A stretch of DNA of 64,000 nt from an uncultured Bacteroidales bacterium. GTDB taxonomy: Bacteria; Bacteroidota; Bacteroidia; Bacteroidales; UBA932. Numbering within the stretch: position 1 is the stretch's first letter; every line of letters begins with the position of its first letter. The translations under genes were made by a program, and so were the position numbers. The stretch is from the NCBI GenBank assembly GCA_944323825.1, contig CALUTY010000016.1, positions 1 to 64,000 of the forward strand. Reading direction: 5' to 3'. Under the pieces are notes generated by a model, which had not been told where the DNA came from, ran no database searches, and saw nothing but the letters and a program-made list of their open reading frames with translations. Below, piece by piece: positions 45,143 to 54,557 of this stretch.

Positions 45143-45540
45143 AGGAAGAAGAGGACATGGTGCAGGAAGGCGCACCGGAAGAAGGCGGAAAGAAAGAAAG
45201 AGGCAAGTCCCTGAAAAGGGCTGCGGAATTCCTCAGGAACAGCACCGTGGCAGTGTTGAGGGGGGAATTTCTGATAAGGCTGAGGTTTGACAGGTATTTC
45301 CTGCATATCATATACCTTTTCTTCCTTGCCGTGATGAGCATCTGGATCAAGCTGGAGATAGAGAAGACAATGGCAAGGATGGAGGACAACAAGAAAGTCC
45401 TCGAAGACTGCAAGATATACCATGCGCAGAAGACCTGCGAACTGGTAAGTCTGGACCGGGTCAGCACCGTGCAGGACCTGCTTGAAAAGGCAGGCTCGGA
45501 TCTCACGGTGCCGGACAGGCCGGCGGACAGGATAAGGTAG
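45139..45540 (+). CDS. ftsL: FtsL-like division protein
   Basis: A 133-residue bitopic membrane protein of the Bacteroidota FtsL type. A charged cytoplasmic tail of ~50 residues is followed by one membrane helix (~53-70, YFLHIIYLFFLAVMSIWIKL) and a periplasmic coiled segment. FtsL forms a complex with FtsQ and FtsB and helps activate FtsW/FtsI. Identification rests on position and topology since the sequence is poorly conserved. Confidence 0.8.
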   Translation: MKEEEDMVQEGAPEEGGKKERGKSLKRAAEFLRNSTVAVLRGEFLIRLRFDRYFLHIIYLFFLAVMSIWIKLEIEKTMARMEDNKKVLEDCKIYHAQKTCELVSLDRVSTVQDLLEKAGSDLTVPDRPADRIR

Positions 45541-45578
45541 ACACGAAGAAGTACCGGAGAGAATACGGGAACTGACTG

Positions 45579-47777
45579 ATGAAACCGGGCATATTTCTCC
45601 ACTACGGGCTATGCCCTCCGGTCGAAATGACAGGGGATAAAAGACAAAAAGTAAAGAAGATGGAAAAGAAGACAGGACATAATGAGGATGGAAAGAAGGA
45701 CAGGGCAGGAATGTTCCTGTTCGGCATCTACCTGCTGTGCCTGGTCTTTGCCGTGGTCCTTGTGCTGAGGCTCCTGTACATACAGTTCGTGTTCAAGCCG
45801 GACCCTGAACTGGCAAAATATCTCACGCCCAAGAGCAGGAAAGAGGTCATTGAGCCCGTAAGGGGATCCATCCTCGCCTGTGACGGCAGGCTGCTGGCCT
45901 CGTCAGTTCCCATGTACCAGATATATATGGACTGCACGGTGATGAAGGAAGCCTTCGAAGGGGAAAGGGACAAGGAAAAAGGAAGGAAACTGGAAAACGA
46001 ATGGCTCGCGAAGGCACGGCAGCTGTCGGCAAGCCTTGCGAAAGAATACGGGGACAGAAACGCACAGGAATATTATGAGATGATAGTCAGCGGGCGCAGG
46101 AACGGAAGGAAATATGTGAAGATAGGAGGCGAGATAGACCACGGGAGGCTACAGAGGATAAGGCAGTTCCCCCTGTTCAACGAAGGACCGTACAAGGGAG
46201 GCATCATTGTGGAGAAGCACGACACGAGGCAATACCCGTACGGCTCACTCGCAAGAAGGGTCATCGGATATGTGAAGGACAACAGACAGGACGGGAACAA
46301 CAGGATAGGGATAGAGGGGAAATACAACTACATCCTGCACGGGAAAGAGGGCATAGAGTGGCTGAGAATCACCGACGGGAGGAAGAGAATCCCTGACTAC
46401 GACAGCACATCGGTGCAGGTCGAGAACGGAAAGGACATCAGGACCACCATCGACATAGACATGCAGGACATCGCAGACAGGGCGCTCAGGAAGAACATAA
46501 GCGGTGAAGAAAACATAGAAGGGGGATGTGCCATCATAATGGATGTAAAGACAGGTGCCATAAGGGCGATGGTCAATCTGCGCAGGGACAGCGAGGGAAA
46601 CCTCGGCGAGACCTACAATTACGCCATAGGCCGTGCAGGAGACCCAGGCTCCGTGTTCAAGCTCACCACGCTGATGACCCTGCTGGAAGACGGGAAGGTC
46701 ACCCTGGACACCAAGGTGCCGACATTCGGGGGGAAATGGTCTTGGAACGGTGAAAGGCTTCCCGCCGACCCGTATCTCAGGAACAAGGGGGAGAACATTT
46801 CCGTCGTGGACGGGCTGAAGATATCCTCCAACCATGTGTTCAGATATCTGGCATGTGAGAACTATGGCGGAAGTGCGGCAGACCAGAAAAGGTTCGTGGA
46901 CAAGCTCTATGAATACAAGATGAACGAGAAGTTCGACTTCGACCTCATAGGTCTTGCTGAACCGGTGATCCCGGCTCCGGGCTCATCCAGATGGAGCGGA
47001 ACGGCTCTGCCGTCCATAGCGATAGGATACAGCGTGCTTGAAACTCCGCTGCATATCCTCATGTTCTACAATGGCATAGCCAACAGGGGGAAGCTCATGA
47101 AGCCGTACCTTGTGGAAGCCATTGAAAAGGACGGGAAGACCGTCAAGAAGATGGGGCCGGAGGTGCTGAACGGCTCAATCTGCTCGAAAGCCACGGCAGA
47201 CACCCTGACAAGGGCACTGAAACTGGTGGTGCAGGAGGGCACCGGACGCAGGCTGAAGGACGCGAAATGTGCAGTGGCAGGAAAGACCGGCACGGCACAG
47301 ATACCTTTTGTGACCGAAGCCGGAGGACGGGCAAGGACAGTCTACAAGGACAAGGACGGGAAAAGGCAGCATCAGGGGACATTTGTGGGATTCTTCCCCG
47401 CAGATGCACCGGAATATACCGTGATAGTGTCGGTGTACTCCAAGCTGTCCCCTTACGACTTCTACGGCGGGAACCTTCCGGCAAACGCCTTCAGGGAGAT
47501 TGTCGACAACATATATTCCCTCTCCCCGGAATGGGGGCAGGAAATGAAATGCTCCGGGGAAGTCCCTGAAATGAAAAGCACAGGGGTAGTGTCCGGGGAC
47601 GACAGGCTCGACGAGGTGCCGGATGTGAAGGGGCTGGGACTGATGGATGCCCTCTGGTCCATAGAAAACTGCGGCTACAGATGTGTCTACGAAGGCTCAG
47701 GGCACGTGACAGGTCAGACGCCTCCTGCAGGGACAAGAATGGAAAAAGGAAAGACCGTAAAACTGAAATTGGGATGA
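45579..47777 (+). CDS. ftsI: Penicillin-binding protein FtsI with PASTA domain
   Basis: A 732-residue class B PBP if the first ATG is used; ATGs at 45627 and 45660 are plausible later starts that shorten the cytoplasmic tail. One membrane helix (FLFGIYLLCLVFAVVLVLRL) is followed by the dimerisation domain and the transpeptidase, with motifs S-V-F-K near residue 358, S-S-N near 415 and K-T-G-T near 569. A PASTA domain ends the protein. It cross-links septal peptidoglycan with FtsW. Confidence 0.93.
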   Translation: MKPGIFLHYGLCPPVEMTGDKRQKVKKMEKKTGHNEDGKKDRAGMFLFGIYLLCLVFAVVLVLRLLYIQFVFKPDPELAKYLTPKSRKEVIEPVRGSILACDGRLLASSVPMYQIYMDCTVMKEAFEGERDKEKGRKLENEWLAKARQLSASLAKEYGDRNAQEYYEMIVSGRRNGRKYVKIGGEIDHGRLQRIRQFPLFNEGPYKGGIIVEKHDTRQYPYGSLARRVIGYVKDNRQDGNNRIGIEGKYNYILHGKEGIEWLRITDGRKRIPDYDSTSVQVENGKDIRTTIDIDMQDIADRALRKNISGEENIEGGCAIIMDVKTGAIRAMVNLRRDSEGNLGETYNYAIGRAGDPGSVFKLTTLMTLLEDGKVTLDTKVPTFGGKWSWNGERLPADPYLRNKGENISVVDGLKISSNHVFRYLACENYGGSAADQKRFVDKLYEYKMNEKFDFDLIGLAEPVIPAPGSSRWSGTALPSIAIGYSVLETPLHILMFYNGIANRGKLMKPYLVEAIEKDGKTVKKMGPEVLNGSICSKATADTLTRALKLVVQEGTGRRLKDAKCAVAGKTGTAQIPFVTEAGGRARTVYKDKDGKRQHQGTFVGFFPADAPEYTVIVSVYSKLSPYDFYGGNLPANAFREIVDNIYSLSPEWGQEMKCSGEVPEMKSTGVVSGDDRLDEVPDVKGLGLMDALWSIENCGYRCVYEGSGHVTGQTPPAGTRMEKGKTVKLKLG

Positions 47778-49258
47778 AACTCGACAGGATAATACATGAC
47801 AGCGGGGTGACGGCGCTTTCGGGAAACGGCAATCCGGAAATCACTGCAATCTGCAATGATTCAAGGAAAGTCGTGCCGGGAGCACTGTTCATTGCTGTCA
47901 AGGGATTTGCAAGTGACGGACACAATTATATAAAGACTGCGGTGGAAAAAGGAGCCGCCGCAGTGGTGTATGAAGACGAGGCGGCACTGACGGCACAGAT
48001 TCCGGACATGAACACAGCTGATACAGTTTTCATAAGGACCGGCTCATCCCGTCATGCGCTTGCGGTGATGGCGGCCAATTTCTACGACAACCCTTCGCAC
48101 AAGCTTTCGCTTGTCGGCATAACGGGAACCAACGGGAAAACCACGACCGTCACCCTGCTGTACAGGCTTTTCACAGGGCTCGGCTATCATTGCGGCCTGC
48201 TCTCCACCATAGCCAACTATGTGGGGGACAAATGTTACGAAGCTGTGAACACCACTTCCGACCCAATCACCATCAATTCCCTGCTGGCCGAGATGGCAGA
48301 TGCAGGATGCGCATATTGCTTCATGGAGGTCAGCTCGATAGGAATGGAGCAGGAAAGGGTGGCAGGACTGAAATTCAGGGCAGGAATCTTCTCAAACCTC
48401 ACCCATGACCACCTTGACTATCACAAGACATTCGCCGAATACCTCAGATGCAAGAAGCTGTTCTTCGACATGCTCCCTGCCGATGCCTTCGCCATCACCA
48501 ACATAGACGACAGGAACGGGATGGTGATGACGCAGAACACCAGGGCGAAAGTCGTGACATATTCATGCAGGAGCATAGCCGACCACACATGCAGGATCAT
48601 AGAGGAAGGCTTCGACGGGATGCTTCTGAAGATGGACGGGAAAGAGAGCTGGTGCAGGCTCATCGGGCAGCACAACGCCTACAATCTCCTGGCAATATAC
48701 AGCACCGCCGTCACCCTGGGGGCAGACCCGGACGAGGTGCTTGTGGAAATGAGCCGGCTGGAATCCGCACCCGGACGGCTGGACACGCTCAGAGGACCTC
48801 ATGACCTCGCCGTGGTGATAGACTATGCCCACACGCCCGACGCGCTCGAAAATGTGCTCAAGACATTGAGGGACATTGCCCCGGAAAGGCCGCTTGTCTG
48901 CCTCTTCGGCTGCGGAGGGGACAGGGACAGGACCAAGCGGCCCGAAATGGCACAGGTGGCGCAGAGGCTTGCGGACAGGATATTCGTCACCTCGGACAAC
49001 AGCAGGACGGAAAAGACTTCCGACATAATGGCGGAGATAAAGGCCGGCATGGACATATCCGGAAAGGCAAGGTCCGTCTTCATTGAAGACAGGGAACAGG
49101 CCATAAGGACGGCCATAATGACCGCCGCCCCCGGAAGCACGATACTCCTTGCGGGGAAAGGGCATGAGACCTACCAGATAATAGGAACGGAGAAGCGTCA
49201 TTTCGACGAGAAGGAAATCGTGAATGAAATATTCGGCGAAATGAGGCAGCTGTCCTGA
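47774..49258 (+). CDS. murE: UDP-N-acetylmuramyl-tripeptide synthetase
   Basis: The ATG at 47774 overlaps the ftsI TGA (ATGA) and gives 494 residues. The P-loop GTNGKTTT lies near 118-125, with the central ligase motif CFMEVSSIGMEQ and the C-terminal substrate loop reading D-N-S-R near 408. Diaminopimelate-adding enzymes normally read DNPR here, so the proline is replaced while Asp, Asn and Arg are kept. Diaminopimelate is still the likely substrate. It adds the third residue of the peptide stem. Confidence 0.93.
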   Translation: MKLDRIIHDSGVTALSGNGNPEITAICNDSRKVVPGALFIAVKGFASDGHNYIKTAVEKGAAAVVYEDEAALTAQIPDMNTADTVFIRTGSSRHALAVMAANFYDNPSHKLSLVGITGTNGKTTTVTLLYRLFTGLGYHCGLLSTIANYVGDKCYEAVNTTSDPITINSLLAEMADAGCAYCFMEVSSIGMEQERVAGLKFRAGIFSNLTHDHLDYHKTFAEYLRCKKLFFDMLPADAFAITNIDDRNGMVMTQNTRAKVVTYSCRSIADHTCRIIEEGFDGMLLKMDGKESWCRLIGQHNAYNLLAIYSTAVTLGADPDEVLVEMSRLESAPGRLDTLRGPHDLAVVIDYAHTPDALENVLKTLRDIAPERPLVCLFGCGGDRDRTKRPEMAQVAQRLADRIFVTSDNSRTEKTSDIMAEIKAGMDISGKARSVFIEDREQAIRTAIMTAAPGSTILLAGKGHETYQIIGTEKRHFDEKEIVNEIFGEMRQLS

Positions 49259-49310
49259 CAGACGGCACATATTTTCCCGAAGGGATGAATTTTACAGAAA
49301 CCGACAGAAA

Positions 49311-50618
49311 ATGATATACCATCTTTTTGAACTTCTGAAAGACTGTGACATACCGGGACAGAGGCTGATGACCTATCTGTCCTTCAGGGCCATATTCGCA
49401 AGCGTGACCGCCATCCTGATATCACTGGTGGCAGGCAAGCGCATCATCAGATGGCTCCAGAAGAAGCAGATAGGCGAAGAGATACGCGACCTCGGACTTG
49501 AAGGACAGATGCAGAAGAAAGGCACCCCTACAATGGGAGGCATCATCATCATCCTTTCCATCCTCGTATCGGTCCTGCTTTTCGCCGACCTCACGAACAT
49601 ATACATCATCCTGCTGTTAATCAGCACTGTATGGCTGGGGCTGCTCGGCTTCACGGATGACTATATAAAGGTATTCAGACACAACAAGGAAGGGCTGAGC
49701 GAAAAGGCCAAGCTGATTGCGCAGATCATCCTGGGGCTTGTCATAGGTATCACCGTATGCTTCAGCAATGACATAGTGGTCAGGGAGAAAGTGCCTGTCA
49801 GTGCGGAGGCTGAAACCTCCGGAGTCCATGTATCCGGCGAGACTCTCGATGTGGACAGCGAACTGAAGGTGGAAGAGGGCCAGTGGGCAGAGCATGATGT
49901 GATAAAGAGCACCAAGACCACGATCCCGTTCGTCAAGAACCACGAATTCGACTACAAATGGCTCTCCCCTTTCAAAGGGGCGTTTGGATGGTACTGCAAA
50001 TGGGCCATATATGTCCTGATGATAGTGATAGTGATCACCGCATGCTCAAACGGCACCAACCTCACGGACGGCATGGACGGGCTTTCCACCGGCACTTCCG
50101 CGATAGCCGGAGTGGTGCTGGGCATCTTCGCCTACCTGTCCGGCAACATAATCAACGCCGACTACCTCAACATAATGTATATTCCCGGAACGGGTGAGAT
50201 AGCAGTCTTCATGGCGGCATTCGTGGGCGCTCTCGTGGGATTCCTGTGGTACAATTCATTCCCCGCACAGGTGTTCATGGGCGACACCGGCAGCCTTGCG
50301 ATAGGCGGCATCATCGGCGTATGCGCCATCCTTATAAGGAAGGAGCTGCTTCTGCCGATTCTCTGCGGGATATTTTTCGTGGAAAGCATCTCGGTGCTGG
50401 TGCAGAGATTCTACTTCAAATACACCAAGAAGAAGTACGGCGTGGGCAAGAGGGTATTCAAGATGGCCCCATTGCATCACCATTTCCAGAAGGAAGGCAT
50501 CCCGGCGCTGATTTCAGTGCCGAAAAAGGCCATCCCTGAGGCGAAGATCACAGTAAGGTTTTGGATAATAGGAGTATTGCTTGCAGTGCTCACGATAGCA
50601 TTGCTCAAAATAAGATAA
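49311..50618 (+). CDS. mraY: Phospho-N-acetylmuramoyl-pentapeptide transferase
   Basis: A 435-residue integral membrane enzyme making lipid I. The catalytic FTDDYIK, the NGTNLTDGMDGL and the MAPLHHHF motifs are present. An insertion of about 60 mostly hydrophilic residues between membrane helices (VVREKVPVSAEAETSGVHV and beyond) makes it longer than the ~360-residue enterobacterial enzyme; longer MraY proteins are usual in Bacteroidota. It follows murE by 52 bases and murD begins 3 bases after it. Confidence 0.94.
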   Translation: MIYHLFELLKDCDIPGQRLMTYLSFRAIFASVTAILISLVAGKRIIRWLQKKQIGEEIRDLGLEGQMQKKGTPTMGGIIIILSILVSVLLFADLTNIYIILLLISTVWLGLLGFTDDYIKVFRHNKEGLSEKAKLIAQIILGLVIGITVCFSNDIVVREKVPVSAEAETSGVHVSGETLDVDSELKVEEGQWAEHDVIKSTKTTIPFVKNHEFDYKWLSPFKGAFGWYCKWAIYVLMIVIVITACSNGTNLTDGMDGLSTGTSAIAGVVLGIFAYLSGNIINADYLNIMYIPGTGEIAVFMAAFVGALVGFLWYNSFPAQVFMGDTGSLAIGGIIGVCAILIRKELLLPILCGIFFVESISVLVQRFYFKYTKKKYGVGKRVFKMAPLHHHFQKEGIPALISVPKKAIPEAKITVRFWIIGVLLAVLTIALLKIR

Positions 50619-50621
50619 GTC

Positions 50622-51956
50622 ATGTCAAGGATCGTAGTATTGGGCGGAGGTGAAAGCGGCACAGGAGCCGCCGTCCTCGCCAAGGCAAAAGGTTTCGATG
50701 TGTTCCTGTCCGACAAGGGAAAGCTGGACGGGAAATATGTCGACATCCTCAACGAATGGAAGATACCCTTCGAGGAGGGAAGGCATACGGAGGAACTGAT
50801 ACTGAATGCGGACGAGGTGATAAAAAGCCCCGGCATACCGTCCGGCGCCCCTATGGTGAAGAAGGTGACGGACGCCGGGATAAATGTCATCTCCGAGATA
50901 GAGTTCGCCGGAAGATATGACACGGCCAAGAAGATCTGCATCACAGGCAGCAACGGAAAGACCACCACGACATCCCTCATCTACTATCTGCTGCAGCAGG
51001 CCGGGCTGAATGTCGGGCTGGGCGGCAACATAGGGAAAAGCTACGCATACCAGGTGGCCACTTCTTCACACGACATCTATGTGCTGGAAATAAGCAGTTT
51101 CCAGCTCGACAACATGTATGACTTCAAGGCCGACATAGCCATCATCACCAACATCACGCCCGACCATCTGGACAGGTATGACCACAACCTTGAGAACTAT
51201 GTCAAGGCCAAGTTCCGCATCACCAGGAACATGAGCAGCGAGGACTGCTTCATATTCTGCTCCGATGACGAGATCACGGTAAGCCACCTCAACAAGATAG
51301 TGGTCAAGGCCAAGATGCTGCCATTCTCGCAGAAGAAGGAAGTGAAGCAGGGAGCCTTCCTGAAAGACGACAGGATAGTGGTCCGCTATGAAGACTCCGA
51401 ATGCGACATGTTCATAAGGGAACTGGCATTGGGAGGAAAGCACAATGTCTACAATTCCATGGCAGCCGCCATAGCCGGAAAGGTGATGGACATAGACAAC
51501 AAGGTCATCCGTGACAGCCTGTCCACATTCCAGCCTGTGGAACACCGGCTGGAGAAGGTGCTGAGCATAGGTGATGTGCTGTATATAAATGACTCCAAGG
51601 CCACCAATGTGGATGCGGCATGGTATGCACTTGAGTGCCAGACCCGGCCCGTGGTATGGATAGTCGGAGGCACGGACAAGGGCAACGACTACTCGGTCCT
51701 GCTGGACCTTGCGAAAGAAAAGGTCAAGGCAATGATCTGCATGGGCCTCGACAACCGCAAGTTCCACGAGTCATTCGGAGGCATCGTCCCTGAAATACAT
51801 GATGTGACCTCGGCGCAGGATGCGGTCAGGCTGGCCAGCAGCATAGCCAAGGCGGGGGATGTGGTCCTCCTCTCCCCTTGCTGCGCAAGCTTTGACCTCT
51901 TCGAAAACTACGAGGACAGGGGCCGCAAATTCAAGGAGGCCGTAAGAAATCTCTGA
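50622..51956 (+). CDS. murD: UDP-N-acetylmuramoylalanine--D-glutamate ligase
   Basis: A 444-residue Mur ligase. The P-loop ITGSNGKTTTTS is near residues 108-119, with LEISSFQLD and NDSKATN as further family motifs. It adds D-glutamate to the UDP-MurNAc-L-alanine precursor in the cytoplasm. It lies three bases after mraY and 18 bases before ftsW. Confidence 0.94.
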   Translation: MSRIVVLGGGESGTGAAVLAKAKGFDVFLSDKGKLDGKYVDILNEWKIPFEEGRHTEELILNADEVIKSPGIPSGAPMVKKVTDAGINVISEIEFAGRYDTAKKICITGSNGKTTTTSLIYYLLQQAGLNVGLGGNIGKSYAYQVATSSHDIYVLEISSFQLDNMYDFKADIAIITNITPDHLDRYDHNLENYVKAKFRITRNMSSEDCFIFCSDDEITVSHLNKIVVKAKMLPFSQKKEVKQGAFLKDDRIVVRYEDSECDMFIRELALGGKHNVYNSMAAAIAGKVMDIDNKVIRDSLSTFQPVEHRLEKVLSIGDVLYINDSKATNVDAAWYALECQTRPVVWIVGGTDKGNDYSVLLDLAKEKVKAMICMGLDNRKFHESFGGIVPEIHDVTSAQDAVRLASSIAKAGDVVLLSPCCASFDLFENYEDRGRKFKEAVRNL

Positions 51957-51974
51957 TAAGGACAGAAGGCAAGA

Positions 51975-53357
51975 ATGAAGAAAAGCGAGACAAAAAAAGC
52001 TGAGGCACAGGGCGGAATCTGGGGACTCATAGACCGGATTCAAGGGGACAAGGTGGTATGGATGATACTCATCCTCCTTATCCTCTTCTCCATCGTGTCC
52101 ATCTTCTCCTCCACATCCCTGCTTGCCGAGCCGGACAAGGGCATAAGCCGTCTTGACATATTCGTGGAGCAGCTCGGCATAGTGGTGGCGGGAGTCGCCG
52201 TGATATTCATATGCTACAAGATACCTTACATAAAGGTGTTCAGGGTGCTGTCACAGATTGGATTCGCCCTTTCCGCAGCCCTCCTGCTCTGCCTGATATG
52301 CAACATAGGCGCAGTCGAAAACCACGGAGCAAAGCGCGCCCTGGACCTGGGGTTCTTCCAGCTCCATGTCTATGAAGTGGTCAAGGTGGCGATGGTAATG
52401 TATCTGGCATGGGCGGTGCACGCCTACAAGAGCGATTCTTTCGGGCTGGCAAACAGGCTGTCAAAGAGATACAAGAGGCTCGCATTTCTGGCAAAGCCGG
52501 GATGGAAGCGTCTTGTCTACATATACCTGCCGATTGTCATCGTATGTGCAGGAATATTGTTCGGAAGCGTTTCAAGCACATTGTTCATTGGCGGGATAAT
52601 GTTCCTGACGATTCTCATCGGGGGCATTCCGCTGAAAGACCTGCTGCTGCCGGCTGTGGTCTGCATCGTCGCAGGCGGCCTGTGCATAGGGCTTTATTTC
52701 GTATCCGGCGGGAAAGTGTTCCCCCGTGTGGGCACGGCAGTACAGAGGGTGCTCCTTCATGAGGAAAGGAAGAACATAAAGGACCTCACTCCGGGGACGA
52801 CCGAGTTCCAGAAGACACTGGATGCCATCCGCCAGCCGGAAAGTGCCAAAATCGCCATCCATGAGGGCGGGCTGCTCGGAAAAGGGCCGGGGAACAGCAC
52901 ACAGAAATATACGGTATCGCTCATGTTCAGCGACTACATGTACAGCTTCATAGTGGAGGAATACGGGCTGTGGGGAGGACTGCTCATAATAATGCTGTAT
53001 ATCAGCCTGCTGGCCCGAGGCTCCCTGATAGTGCGGTACTGCGACAGCGACTTTGCCAAGACCGCAGTGGCGGGACTCACGATACTGATAACAGGCCAGG
53101 CCCTGATGCACATATACATCAACCTTGACATGGGACTGCTCACGGGGCAGACCCTGCCGATGATAAGCCACGGAAACAGCTCGTTCCTCTGTTTCTGCGT
53201 GGCATTCGGTGTGATCCTGTCCATAAGCAAGATGGCCAAGGCCAAAATACAGAAGGAAACGGAGGAGTCCGAACCGCTCATGGAAGGGATGGGTGTAGAC
53301 GAGAATGTCACGGACGCGATGAACGACCTGGACGATTTTGAGTCCGGAAGATATTGA
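51975..53357 (+). CDS. ftsW: Septal peptidoglycan polymerase FtsW
   Basis: A 460-residue SEDS-family glycosyltransferase with about ten membrane helices; a long cytoplasmic N-terminus precedes the first (VVWMILILLILFSIVSIF). Family segments include the large periplasmic region ending GGLLGKGPGNS and the later TGQTLPMISHGNSSFL. It polymerises lipid II at the septum with FtsI. The acidic C-terminal tail is typical for the group. Confidence 0.93.
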   Translation: MKKSETKKAEAQGGIWGLIDRIQGDKVVWMILILLILFSIVSIFSSTSLLAEPDKGISRLDIFVEQLGIVVAGVAVIFICYKIPYIKVFRVLSQIGFALSAALLLCLICNIGAVENHGAKRALDLGFFQLHVYEVVKVAMVMYLAWAVHAYKSDSFGLANRLSKRYKRLAFLAKPGWKRLVYIYLPIVIVCAGILFGSVSSTLFIGGIMFLTILIGGIPLKDLLLPAVVCIVAGGLCIGLYFVSGGKVFPRVGTAVQRVLLHEERKNIKDLTPGTTEFQKTLDAIRQPESAKIAIHEGGLLGKGPGNSTQKYTVSLMFSDYMYSFIVEEYGLWGGLLIIMLYISLLARGSLIVRYCDSDFAKTAVAGLTILITGQALMHIYINLDMGLLTGQTLPMISHGNSSFLCFCVAFGVILSISKMAKAKIQKETEESEPLMEGMGVDENVTDAMNDLDDFESGRY

Positions 53358-53363
53358 CAGACA

Positions 53364-54557
53364 ATGACAGAAAGAAGACCCATACGCGCAATAATAAGCG
53401 GAGGAGGCACGGGAGGCCACATCTTCCCTGCCCTCTCGATTGCAGACAGGCTGACGGAGGAGGCTCCGGGCAGCGAAATCCTGTTCGTGGGGGCTGAGGG
53501 CAGGATGGAAATGGAAAAGGTCCCTGCAGCAGGCTATCGGATTACAGGGCTCCCGGTGGCCGGTCTGCAGCGCAGGCTCACCCCTTCCAACCTCGCCCTG
53601 CCGTTCAAGGTGCTCAAAAGCATCTCAATGGCGGGAAAGATCATAGACAGCTTCAGGCCAGACATCGCGATAGGAGTAGGCGGATATGCAAGTGCTCCCC
53701 TGCTGTGGGCGGCTTCCCGCAAGGGCATCCCGACCCTCATCCAGGAACAGAACGGCTTTGCCGGACTCACCAACAAGATACTCGGAAAGAGAGCTGACAG
53801 GATATGCGTGGCATACGAGGGGATGGAAAGATTCTTCCCTGCAGACAAAATTGTCCTCACCGGCAACCCTATACGCAATGCGATAGTGCCTGCGGACGCT
53901 GCCATGAAACGCGAAGCCCTGGACTTCTACAGGCTTGACCCGGAGAAGCGGCACATATTCATCGTGGGCGGAAGCCTCGGAAGCGGCACTCTCAACAAGT
54001 CCATGATGAAATGGATTTCGGACGGCTGTCCCGGAGGAGATGATGTGGAAGTGCTCTGGCAATGCGGGAAATATTACAAGGAAGGGACAGACAGGTTCAT
54101 GGACTCAGTCAGGGACAAGATGCCAGGTGTATGCACACGCATACATCATTTTGACTTCATAAAGAGGATGGACCTTGCATACGCCGCTGCGGACATAGTG
54201 GTGTCAAGGTCGGGGGCAAGCTCGGTGTCGGAACTTTGCGCAGCCCGCAAGGCGGTCATCTTCGTCCCGTCCCCGAATGTGGCGGAAGACCATCAGACCC
54301 ACAATGCAATGGCACTCGTAAAGAAAGACGCGGCAATGCTGGTGACTGACGCGGAAGCCCAGGAAAAGCTGATGAGAACAGCCTGCAGACTGGTGCATGA
54401 TGACGCCGTAATCATGAAAATGGAGAAAAACATAGCCGCACTTGCACGGAAAGACGCCGCCGGAGCGATAGTGGAAGAGATATACGGCATACTTGACAAA
54501 AAGGCCTCCGTCGGGGATGACGGCAAGTACAAGACTGACAAAAAGACAAAGCAATGA
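53364..54557 (+). CDS. murG: UDP-GlcNAc transferase MurG
   Basis: A 397-residue glycosyltransferase making lipid II at the inner leaflet. The glycine-rich GGGTGGHIFPA at residues 14-24, IGVGGYASAP and the SRSGASSVSELCA donor-binding motif are all present. It is followed by murC with a four-base overlap. Confidence 0.94.
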   Translation: MTERRPIRAIISGGGTGGHIFPALSIADRLTEEAPGSEILFVGAEGRMEMEKVPAAGYRITGLPVAGLQRRLTPSNLALPFKVLKSISMAGKIIDSFRPDIAIGVGGYASAPLLWAASRKGIPTLIQEQNGFAGLTNKILGKRADRICVAYEGMERFFPADKIVLTGNPIRNAIVPADAAMKREALDFYRLDPEKRHIFIVGGSLGSGTLNKSMMKWISDGCPGGDDVEVLWQCGKYYKEGTDRFMDSVRDKMPGVCTRIHHFDFIKRMDLAYAAADIVVSRSGASSVSELCAARKAVIFVPSPNVAEDHQTHNAMALVKKDAAMLVTDAEAQEKLMRTACRLVHDDAVIMKMEKNIAALARKDAAGAIVEEIYGILDKKASVGDDGKYKTDKKTKQ

